DNA from: Petasospora fabianii
Lineage: Eukaryota > Ascomycota > Saccharomycetes > Phaffomycetales > Wickerhamomycetaceae
NCBI GenBank assembly: GCA_022641835.1
Contig: CP048718.1
Location: 1,054,001-1,118,000, forward strand
DNA length: 64,000 nt
Direction: 5' to 3'
The notes beneath the pieces are model-generated. The model made no database searches and was not told where the DNA came from. It saw only the letters and a program-made list of their open reading frames with translations. The position numbers and the translations under genes were made by a program. Positions 11,563 through 19,908 of this stretch are shown piece by piece; the first letter of the stretch is position 1, and the number at the start of each line of letters is the position of its first letter.

Positions 11563-11890
11563 TGTTGAATATTGGTTGTCAAGTACTATCACTATTGCCT
11601 ATCACTATTGCTTATCACGATTTGAATATTGGTTGTCAAACGCTAACTTCTTTCTGTCTTGAGTTGATACTTCACTATTTCTGTCCTGAGGTGATACTTC
11701 ACTATTTCTGTCCTGAGGTGATACTTCTCACTATTTCTGTTTGTTGAAACTATAAGTAGACCAAGTTCTGCCCACATAACTTGGTCTTTCTCTGCTTTAT
11801 ATACTCTTTACCCTGAATACACTACTCTGATCTGTCTACTATTGTAATCATGAGTTCTGACGTCAAAACCCAGATACACATGATCCAACA
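11563..11890 (+). mobile_element. solo LTR with target-site duplication
   Basis: A 328-base LTR from TGTTGAATATTGG to ATGATCCAACA, flanked on both sides by TTAGC (11558-11562 and 11891-11895), the expected 5-base duplication. It is longer than the other young LTRs because the U3 unit containing CTGTCCTGAGGTGATACTT is repeated about three times. Downstream blocks are near-identical to the 14.5-18.1 kb element, so it is young. Confidence 0.85.
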
Positions 11891-12477
11891 TTAGCCAGCG
11901 AGATAATAGCATTAGCTAGTGAGAACCGATATGAAAGAATATCCATGGTTGTCAATGCCATATCATGTTACACAAACTAGTCACTTGCATGCTCCTTTAG
12001 GTTATTGTTTGCTGCAAGAGTTAAATATCGCTTCCTCTAACTAACCTCAAAGTGATCCCCTTCATCCTCACCATTTCTTTTCTTGCTTGGTGCAGTTCAC
12101 ACTTATAGTGTTGAATATTGGGTCTAACCTCCCAGATTTATCTACTCCAACATATAAGGACGGCTTCACTCTGAACGTGATACCAATCAGATCGCCATTG
12201 CTTGCGATCTATCCACGGTAGTGGCGTCTCAATTCAGTGGCCCTACTGTGTCCGTGACCACTGCTCTAATTTCCTCTCCTTCTGTCTATAGTTATTCCCC
12301 ATCTTCAACTGTGTCTGGTAGCTATTCGATAGCTGTCACGATTGTCACCAGTTCAGTTTGCATCAACTAGGAGTCTCCGCAATTATAACGGAGTTGATGG
12401 TAGGTAGAGAAGATGCGTTCGACGTCCATTATATGCAGCAGATAAAGACCGACGTATACCGGCAAGACCATGCCCAT
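11891..12477. other. gene-free spacer in the LTR cluster
   Basis: About 590 bases without a recognisable gene. A GTGTTGAATATTGG match near 12112 suggests an old LTR start, but the following sequence does not match the young LTRs. It may be decayed retroelement interior. Confidence 0.35.
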
Positions 12478-12752
12478 TGTTGAATATTGGTTGTCAAGCA
12501 CTCTCACTATTGCCTATCACTATTGCTTATCACGATTTACATATTTGTTGTCAAACGCTAGCTTATTTGCGTCTTGAGGTGATACTTCACTATTTCTGTC
12601 CTGAGGTGATACTAGTTCTTACTAATTCTGTCTTGAGGTGATACTAGTTCTCACCATGTTCTATTTGTTGAAACTATAAGTAGACCAAGTTCTGCCCACA
12701 TAGGCAACAGTGATAGGCAATAGTGATAGTGCTTGAAAACCAATACTCAACA
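12478..12752. mobile_element. LTR foldback: plus LTR start joined to minus LTR end
   Basis: 12478-12702 is the first part of a plus-oriented LTR with several U3 repeat units. At about 12703 it changes abruptly into the inverted terminal part of an LTR, ending CTCAACA at 12752. The two outer ~50-base ends are inverted repeats with about four or five mismatches. Confidence 0.75.
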
Positions 12753-12779
12753 ATAGTGGGCAGAAAATCAGATAATAAG

Positions 12780-12876
12780 ATAACAGATAGTACGATAACA
12801 GATTACAGATATCGGACAAAATGGCACTAATCACGTAGACAGTAATAGATTAGAGCTTGACAACCAATATCCAACA
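12780..12876 (-). mobile_element. terminal fragment of an older LTR subfamily
   Basis: Ends CTTGACAACCAATATCCAACA and shares the GTAGACAGTAATAGATTAG block with 10200-10245; a weaker match lies near 14090. The left boundary is uncertain. Confidence 0.5.
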
Positions 12877-13616
12877 TCAGCATTCTTCAAAAATTACTCT
12901 ACGCAGCTTATAGCCGCTTTTGTCATATCGTCAATTCCAATCCGTGCCCAACTCTAAATAAAGAATTCTCAGATATCCACTGTACTGAAGGCGGTTTGCC
13001 TTCAGTCTTTAATACCGCTACTGTTCATGATTGACTGCACGATTGATCAAACTCTCCACATGATTAACGGCCTGCTTGTTCTATAACCCAACCACTGCCA
13101 TTCTTGGGTCTGTTCCACATTCATCCTTTTCGAGAGTTACTAAATCTTCTCCTGGATGCCAGGGTGTTGAATCTTGAACCCCTGGTCATCGAAACCAAAC
13201 GATTACAATGCGGACAGGTAGTGCGTCTTCTGCTCGTAAAAGATTATATACTCCCCAATAGCCAGTGTATGTGGACAGACCCGGTATTATCTTAGTTCGC
13301 CAAAAGGACAAACTAGCCCCTGTCTGGCTCCTCGCAGTAGTCAATCCAACCACAGAGCCCAGACAATTGTCATCATTGCGGCATGATAGAGTGCTATCCC
13401 TTGCATGGGATATTGCCGAACTACTTGGATCTGACTCTTGAGATCAGGTGCACTCATGATAACAATGGAAGCAGGGACACCACCATATTCATATAGAGAG
13501 TATATACGACATAGGAAAAACCGAATTACGTGGGCAGAGCTTTACTACCTATAGTTTTACCAAGTGAGAAATACTGGGTAGTATCACCTCATAGTATCAC
13601 CTCAAGACTGAAATAA
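12877..13616. other. gene-free spacer with decayed retroelement patches
   Basis: Around 13490-13560 there are diverged matches to minus-oriented LTR blocks (GAGTATATACGACA, TACGTGGGCAGAGC) and to the U3 unit (TATCACCTCA). No host gene or RNA gene is seen. Confidence 0.4.
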
Positions 13617-13694
13617 TCCGCGACCTTTTTAAGGTACTCTGCAGTTTTCGCAGATGGACAGATACGAGCAAAGTGGCCCGGTTTGTGGCAGTTA
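13617..13694 (-). mobile_element. relic of gag zinc-knuckle region
   Basis: Closely matches the zinc-knuckle part of the gag region in the full element (about 16888-16966). It is a small stranded piece of an otherwise lost element copy, directly abutting the LTR at 13698. Confidence 0.75.
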
Positions 13695-13697
13695 TGG

Positions 13698-13967
13698 TGT
13701 TGGATATTGGTTGTTGCCTATTACTACTGCCCATCACTATTATCACGATTTACTTGGTTGTCAAGCGCTAACTCATTTCTGTCTTGAGGTGATACTACTT
13801 CTCACCCTGTCCTCTCTTCTGAAACTATAAGTAGCCCAAATTCTGCCCACATCCCCTGGTCTTTCTCTGTCTTATATGCTCTTGACCCTTAATACACTAC
13901 TCTGCCTGCCACTACTGTAAGTGTGCCTCCAGTGGATCTTCACTGGAAGGCCCATAGGGGCTTAACA
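13698..13967 (+). mobile_element. LTR of a second, older subfamily
   Basis: A 270-base unit from TGTTGGATATTGG to GGCTTAACA. It shares the U3 unit, the ACTATAAGTAG block and the TTATATGCTCTTGACC promoter region with the young LTRs, but its last ~70 bases differ. No target duplication was seen. Confidence 0.75.
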
Positions 13968-14216
13968 TTTGTTTGGGCTATCTACAGTTTCAGCAAATGC
14001 CCATGAATGAAGCATACATGCAACATATCATGAAACTTGTTTAGTTCACAAATAGTATGATAACAAACAGACGGAACTAAGCATGTAGGGGAGTGGTAGG
14101 TTAGTGCTTGAAAACCAATATCCTGCAAGAATCAGTAGAGGACTGGACAAATTCGGTGGTTGAGATGATGCAGCACCCATCATTCCAACAGAAAGAAGAG
14201 GTCAGCCGACTCAAGG

Positions 14217-14505
14217 TGTTGGATATCGGTTGTCAAACCCTGATCTGCTTGTTATCGGTTATCAATCTCTTTTACTGTCTAGGAGATGATTGCAGATTGT
14301 TGATACTTGCCTTTCTGCCCACTATGATTGGTGATGGGGTCATGTTGCTCCGGCCCATGTTCTACTTGCTGAAACTATTAGTAGACCACGTTGTGCAGAA
14401 CTTGGTCTTTCCATGTCGTATATACTCTTCACTCGAATACACTGCCTTGCTTGCGCCCATCATGAGCGCATCTGACCTCAATAGTCAGATCCTGATGGTT
14501 CAACA
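14217..14505 (+). mobile_element. strongly diverged LTR
   Basis: A 289-base unit from TGTTGGATATCGG to GATGGTTCAACA, with recognisable but mutated blocks (ACTATTAGTAGACCACG, AACTTGGTCTTTCC, CGTATATACTCTTC). It is among the oldest pieces in the cluster. The sequence just before it (14108-14216) may be decayed interior of the same copy. Confidence 0.65.
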
Positions 14506-14520
14506 ATTCTTTGTTGCCTT

Positions 14521-14766
14521 TGTTGGATCATGAGTATCTGGGTTTTGACGTCAGAACTCATGATTACAATAGTAGACAGATCAGAGTAGTATATTCAGGG
14601 TTAAGAGTATATAAAGCAGAGAAAGACCAAGTTATGTGGGCAGAACTTGGTCTACTTATAGTTTCAACAAACAGAAATAGAGTTAGGGTTTGATAACCAA
14701 AATGTAAATCATGATAAGCAATAGTGATAGGCAATAGTGATAGTACTTGACAACCAATATTCAACA
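14521..14766 (-). repeat. 3' LTR of the Ty5-like element
   Basis: 246 bases, TGTTGG to TTCAACA on the plus strand. It contains TGACGTCA at 14546-14553 and a TATA sequence (TTTATATACTC on the minus strand). It lacks the U3 tandem unit found in other copies. Confidence 0.9.
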
Positions 14767-14805
14767 ACCCCCTTGGTTGTCAAATTTCACAACAGTAAGA
14801 CACAA

Positions 14806-17733
14806 TCAACACAATCCAAGCATGGAAACCAGTCGTTGGAAAGCTGGTCTTGGCAATGGCTTGGTGAGAACATCAGCAATCTGCTCAGTGGTAGAAGCAT
14901 ACTTGAGTTTCAGAGTACCATTGTTAATGTACTCACGCATAAAGAAAACACGAATATCAATGTGCTTCGTTCTCGCATGGAAAACGGGATGAGTAGCAAG
15001 TTTGATAGCACCTTGGTTATCGCTCAGCACAGTGAAAGATTCAAACTTAAGTTTCAAGGACTTTAACACCGAAAGAAGCCATATGGCCTCTTTGGTACCC
15101 TCCCCTATAGCCATGATCTCAGCTTCTGAGGTGGAGGTCGAGACAGATAACTGTAGTGATGACTTCCAGCTCAACACCGCGGTACCAATCAATGTAACAT
15201 AGCCAGTACGGGACCGACGAGTCAGTGTATCAGTTCCATAGTCAGAATCTGTGTAGACTATTAAACCAGAATCAGTATCAATCGAAGAAGAGTATTCAAG
15301 ACCATAGTCACGTGATCCTGCAAGATATTTCGCGACGCGTACAGCTTGAGACCAGTCTTCAGCAGTGGGCTTCTGTAATTTTCGCGACAAAACGGAAACC
15401 GCATAAGAAATATCAACTCTGACAGTGTTACTTGCGTACAGAAGCTTTCCAACCAACGAACGATACATCTCAGGATTCTCAAGTAAATCAGAATCATTAT
15501 CATTACCAGCTGATGAAGGTAACATTGGAATAGAGACTGGAGTGGCATCAGACAGACCAAATTCAGCAAGCAGTTTGATAATGTAAGAGGACAAGGAAAG
15601 CTTGAAAGAACCATTCTCAGAAGTAGAGATATCCATACCCAGAAACTTTTCAACAGTTTCAGACTTGGTAGTCTTGAATCGAGCATAAAGAGACTTTTCC
15701 AAACGAATTCGCAACCCAGCTGATGAACAAGCAAGCAAAATATCATCAACATACAGAACCAACACCGCTTCACCATCATCACCCTGATACCTGTACAATC
15801 CGAGCTCAGAGGGGCATTGTACAAAGTTCAACGTCTCCAAGAAAGCCTTCATCGTGTGATACCACAAACGCGGTGATTGCTTGAGACCATACAAGCTCTT
15901 CCGCAGTTTCAACACCTTCCCCGGGTTCTCAGTATCAACATAACCAATTGGCTGTTTGATGTACACATCATAGTCAATGGTTCCATTCAGGAATGCGGTA
16001 CTAATATCGTACTGAGAAACACTAAGTTTCAGCAAGGAAGCAACAAAGAAGAACAAGCGGACAGTCTCATAGCGGACCACAGGAGAGTAAATGAGGTCAT
16101 AGTTGACACCATGTTGCTGACGAAAGCCCTGGGCAACCAGTCGACACTTCAAACGGCCATCGGACTTGACAACGCTGACCCAGCGAACAGGAATTGGCTT
16201 TACTCCCTCCGGACAGGTGGTCAACTCAAAGGTGTGGTTATCTTGAAGAGAGGACCATTCAGAGTCAAAAGCCTTCTTCCAGGCATCACCATTTTCCATG
16301 GAAGGACAGTCCAGTGGTGAGCGTGGAGTAGCTTGTTCAATAGCAGAAGAGGTAGCAGCAAGCAGTGCAGTAGCAACATAATTGACCTGGTTAGGTGGCA
16401 AAGTGGTCTCACATTCCAAGGTGGCAACAGAAGCAGTATCATCGGAGGACCCAATTGGAACAGTCAGACGTTGGATCTTCGTAGCAAATTCATAAGACCA
16501 GGGACCGTCAGTACCATATTCAGTCACTCTCACAGAGGACTGTTTAAAGTTGAATTCAACACCTTTGTTGGTAGCCTGGGACACGGACACAAGGTTCACA
16601 GTAGCAGATGGGACGAGTAAGCAGTCAGTCAATTGGAGAATTGACCCATTATGCAGTGGCAAGAGAACAGTACCAGTACCAGGAACTAGCAGTGGCTTAC
16701 CATCAACACCCAAGATTTCTTCATTGTCAGTTGGAGAAACCGATTTGAACCAGTTAGAGTGGTTAAAGATATGACGGGAACAACCGGAATCAAGGTAAAC
16801 AGCATTTGGCATAAGTCCGACTTCGTGCTGTGGACCTGCATCAAATCCAAACCATACATGACCCTGCTTCCGCTTGGCTTTGTATTCCGCGACCTTTTTG
16901 AGGTACTCTGCAGTTTTCGGAGATGGACACATACGCGCAAAGTGGCCGGGTTTGTGGCAGTTATGGCAAACATTAGACGATTTTCCGGCCACAAACGCAG
17001 ATGGAGAATGATCGGAGACAGATAAGGAAGTAGAAGTAGTAGTAGCAGAGGACATGTGTTCACGACTAAGCATTGAGATAGTGTCTGACGTGAAGTTGGA
17101 TAGATCAGTACCATGAAGCTGATGGTAAGCAGACACAATGGATCTGACATCATGTTCAGATCGGATCTGTGTCTGAAGCGAGGACAGGAACAAGCAGCAA
17201 ACAAAGTGTTCAGGAGAAAGCTGATGCACAACAGTTGTGCGGAACTTGGCAAAATCTTGAATAAACTTATCAATAGAGAAACTTTCGGCAGAGGAAGGAG
17301 GGGAAAACAATGTGGCAAGCATCTTCACAGCAGCAGTCACAGATACTTGGCCAAATTGTTTGACAAGGAACAAATAGAGGGCACGGCCAGACATTTGGGA
17401 GAATTGGGACAATTGGAGAACAACTGGTTTAACAGAACTGTAAATAACCATAGTAATAACATCATCATAAGCGGCAATCAACGTAGCTTCTTCTTTGGCA
17501 ATGGACTGTTCGTCAAGTCCCTCTGGGTAGGAAAGCATTGGCAAGCTAGCGTCGAGCAAATACTGGGAAAAACCGAGACCCTTAAGGCGGAATTTCATCT
17601 GAAAATTGGTGTCCCACAAGTGAAAGTTGCTTTTACCGAGAAGCTTTGAGTCTTCGGTAAACATCGTCAGGAAGGACGGCTGGCTCATAACCTGTTGGAT
17701 CATGAGTATCTGGGTTTTGACGTCAGAACTCAT
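14806..17733 (-). CDS. gag-pol-like frame of the Ty5-like retrotransposon
   Basis: A single 975-codon frame that begins inside the 5' LTR, as is known for Ty1. Parts in order: gag-like region (about 1-250), CCHC zinc knuckle (CHNCHKPGHFARMC, near 257-270), aspartic protease active site (LDSGCSRH, near 315), reverse transcriptase (LVAQGFRQQ and the YVDDILLA active site, about 480-720) and RNase H ending in ADVLTKPL (about 830-960). No other domain of a complete copia polyprotein was recognised. It is treated as a fossil or defective copy rather than a host gene. Confidence 0.85.
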   Translation of the reverse strand: MSSDVKTQILMIQQVMSQPSFLTMFTEDSKLLGKSNFHLWDTNFQMKFRLKGLGFSQYLLDASLPMLSYPEGLDEQSIAKEEATLIAAYDDVITMVIYSSVKPVVLQLSQFSQMSGRALYLFLVKQFGQVSVTAAVKMLATLFSPPSSAESFSIDKFIQDFAKFRTTVVHQLSPEHFVCCLFLSSLQTQIRSEHDVRSIVSAYHQLHGTDLSNFTSDTISMLSREHMSSATTTSTSLSVSDHSPSAFVAGKSSNVCHNCHKPGHFARMCPSPKTAEYLKKVAEYKAKRKQGHVWFGFDAGPQHEVGLMPNAVYLDSGCSRHIFNHSNWFKSVSPTDNEEILGVDGKPLLVPGTGTVLLPLHNGSILQLTDCLLVPSATVNLVSVSQATNKGVEFNFKQSSVRVTEYGTDGPWSYEFATKIQRLTVPIGSSDDTASVATLECETTLPPNQVNYVATALLAATSSAIEQATPRSPLDCPSMENGDAWKKAFDSEWSSLQDNHTFELTTCPEGVKPIPVRWVSVVKSDGRLKCRLVAQGFRQQHGVNYDLIYSPVVRYETVRLFFFVASLLKLSVSQYDISTAFLNGTIDYDVYIKQPIGYVDTENPGKVLKLRKSLYGLKQSPRLWYHTMKAFLETLNFVQCPSELGLYRYQGDDGEAVLVLYVDDILLACSSAGLRIRLEKSLYARFKTTKSETVEKFLGMDISTSENGSFKLSLSSYIIKLLAEFGLSDATPVSIPMLPSSAGNDNDSDLLENPEMYRSLVGKLLYASNTVRVDISYAVSVLSRKLQKPTAEDWSQAVRVAKYLAGSRDYGLEYSSSIDTDSGLIVYTDSDYGTDTLTRRSRTGYVTLIGTAVLSWKSSLQLSVSTSTSEAEIMAIGEGTKEAIWLLSVLKSLKLKFESFTVLSDNQGAIKLATHPVFHARTKHIDIRVFFMREYINNGTLKLKYASTTEQIADVLTKPLPRPAFQRLVSMLGLC

Positions 17734-18122
17734 GATTACAATAGTAGACAGATCAGAGTAGTGTATTCAGGGTAAAGAGTATATAAAGCAGAGAAAGACC
17801 AAGTTATGTGGGCAGAACTTGGTCTACTTATAGTTTCAACAAACAGAAATAGAGTTAGGGTTTGATAACCAAAATGTAAATCGTGATAAGCAATAGTGAT
17901 AGTCAACAACCCCCTTGGTTGTCAAATCTCACAACAGTAAGACACAATCAACACAATCCAAGCATGGAACTTGGTCTACTTATAGTTTCAACAAACAGAA
18001 ATAGTGAGAACTAGTATCACCTCAGAACAGAAATAGAGTTAGAGTTTGATAACCAATATGTAAATCGTGATAAGCAATAGTGATAGGCAATAGTGATAGT
18101 ACTTGACAACCAATATTCAACA
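17693..18122 (-). repeat. 5' LTR region of the Ty5-like element, composite
   Basis: Starts as a normal LTR (17693 to about 17909), then shows a short copy of the LTR/interior junction sequence (about 17910-17968, matching 14760-14825), then resumes LTR sequence with a U3 unit and ends TTCAACA at 18122. It looks like the product of recombination between element copies. Confidence 0.75.
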
Positions 18123-18299
18123 GAAAGTGCCCTTAAACAGTGCCCTAGACTTTGCTAAATAACCATGAAAGACTTTAGGACTTTTAAGACATCGGCCTTA
18201 TTAGGTCGGAAGTTCCGCTCTTACTGTTAGGGTATCGGGGGGATAATGCTGAAACAAAGTTTCCTTTTGATGCTCGTTTCAAGGCAACGAGTCTGCAAC

Positions 18300-19230
18300 T
18301 GTTGAATTGACTTTTCAAATCTATACTCACATTTCTGATAAGGGCTCTTCCAAGCGGTTGTACCTCCCGAAATACTCGCCGAGTTTGATATTTGTGATGT
18401 TACTGCAGTATGGATTCAGCTGCTGCCGTTCTCTGCTAGTATTGATAAATAGACATGCGTTTTCGTCAACCCTGGGACCTATGGCTCTTCGGAAGCTCTA
18501 CGTGAGCAGCACAGTTAACATTGCTTATACATCGTCAGTCTCGCCACTTATAGAAGCATGTCATTCAACACACTAGGGCTGATGTCATGCCTCGTCGGGC
18601 GCCATACCGTCTGTGTTGTTGTCAACGCCTACTCCAATCATCTAGTTCTACGTCTACGCAGAAGGTTGGAGTCATCGCTATTGGTGACGGAACCAAGGAA
18701 GCGTAGCAGCTTCGTCCTCCGGTGAGAGTCTTGAAGGTTAGAAGTTCCTCTTTTGTGGTTTTTAGTCTTCATATGGCCAACAGGCTTGTCAGTCTTCCGT
18801 TCCTAAGCCAACCATATAGGCATCGGTTTGTTTTTCACGGCACAGTGTGTTACAGTGAAGCTCAAATATGAATATAAGGCTGAACGGATTGCTGATATTC
18901 GCTCTGAAATACTTTCAAGACCAGCTTTCCAAGGACTAGTCGATCTTCCTGCTTAATTCTGTATTGTTGCTAGGTTGTTGATACAATGGCGGTTGTCAAC
19001 CTCAGACCTACTGCTATCTAAGTGGTTAGAACTGCTTATCAGCTGCCCCCTGTTGCCATACTATATCTTAGCTACATTGGTGACTCGATGTATACAGTGG
19101 ATATCGCCGCTAGTCTGTCACGGACGTTGCACCATATGTTAATCAGGCTATTCTTTCGTGGCTGGCTTTGGCAATTCTGCCCACATACTGCGGTCTTTGT
19201 TTAATCCTCATGAGATCTCATCGACCTTTT
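18300..19230 (+). mobile_element. old, heavily decayed element copy (pol end and LTR), plus orientation
   Basis: Faint matches in order: a reverse transcriptase-like patch (RKLYVSSTVNIAYTSSV, near 18490-18560), the 3' coding end block CAAGACCAGCTTTCCAA at about 18908, then LTR-like sequence from about 18976 with TTCTGCCCACATACTGCGGTC near 19175. Much older than the 14.5-18.1 kb copy, with many breaks. Confidence 0.5.
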
Positions 19231-19908
19231 GAGTGTATTGTTTCTGATCCAAGAATCAGAATAACACTTTTTAAAATCGTATGAACTGTACCGGGAAGCA
19301 CTGTTAGTATGGCAATTTTGTGACACAAAAAATCCATGACGCGAAAGGATAGTGTGACCCAAAGACGCTATGTATGATCCGTGTGTACTTCACTTCGGCG
19401 CACGAGGCACCGTCCAAAGCGTGGTACCACGAAGAGAAAGATATATGACCGGGCATCCCTTAAAGCTTTCAAACGCTCCAAAGTAAACTTGGTAATAGAG
19501 AATGACGTAGCGTCTCGAAGAGTATCTTTAATCGAATCTAAACCGCAGAAGCTTTTGGAAAGATTCAATATCTGCCCAAATTGTATCGGTTTTTAAAGTT
19601 TTGAGGTGGGCCCCTCAGATGTCTTCTTGATAAGCGTCTTTCTACATTGTTCGTTTTTTGATTTCACAAGTAGAGAAGATGATGATGACCAATCATGAGG
19701 AAGGCATTTTATTGGATATCAAACATTTGGTCTCTGAACAGTTATGACTTGTGCTTAGTCAATATACTTAATTCTCTTCATTTGCCTTAGTTCGTTTAGG
19801 CAAGTATCTACGTGCTGAAAGGTACATTAGTAGGCAGGCGAGGACGAGATGGTGCATGAGGGCAAAGCCATTAAGATCTTTTCAAGGTAAACTTATACAG
19901 ATTCAATT
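19231..19908. other. gene-free right border of the LTR cluster and PUS4 downstream region
   Basis: About 680 bases. A 71-residue open frame at 19381-19596 is basic and resembles nothing I know. No LTR block is recognised. The PUS4 stop lies at the right edge. Confidence 0.4.

Larger units (their letters stand above)
14521..18122 (-). mobile_element. Ty5-like Ty1/copia LTR retrotransposon
   Basis: About 3.6 kb, transcribed on the minus strand. The right (5') LTR region is 17693-18122 and the left (3') LTR is 14521-14766. A primer-binding site at 17682-17692 reads GGTTATGAGCC on the minus strand, matching the half-molecule initiator-tRNA-Met primer used by copia and Ty5. A polypurine tract (AAGGGGG) touches the 3' LTR near 14767-14776. 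One long frame holds gag, zinc-knuckle, protease, reverse transcriptase and RNase H parts. No target duplication was found. The two LTRs differ at only a few sites over about 215 aligned bases, so the copy is young, but it looks incomplete, with about one large break. Confidence 0.9.

Noticed and set aside
9640-19230. CRISPR array or bacterial-type repeat locus
   Set aside because: The repeats are LTRs and LTR fragments of variable spacing and orientation in a eukaryotic genome.
19381-19596. 71-codon basic frame right of the LTR cluster
   Set aside because: Too short, with no family resemblance; it could be a relic but cannot be supported.
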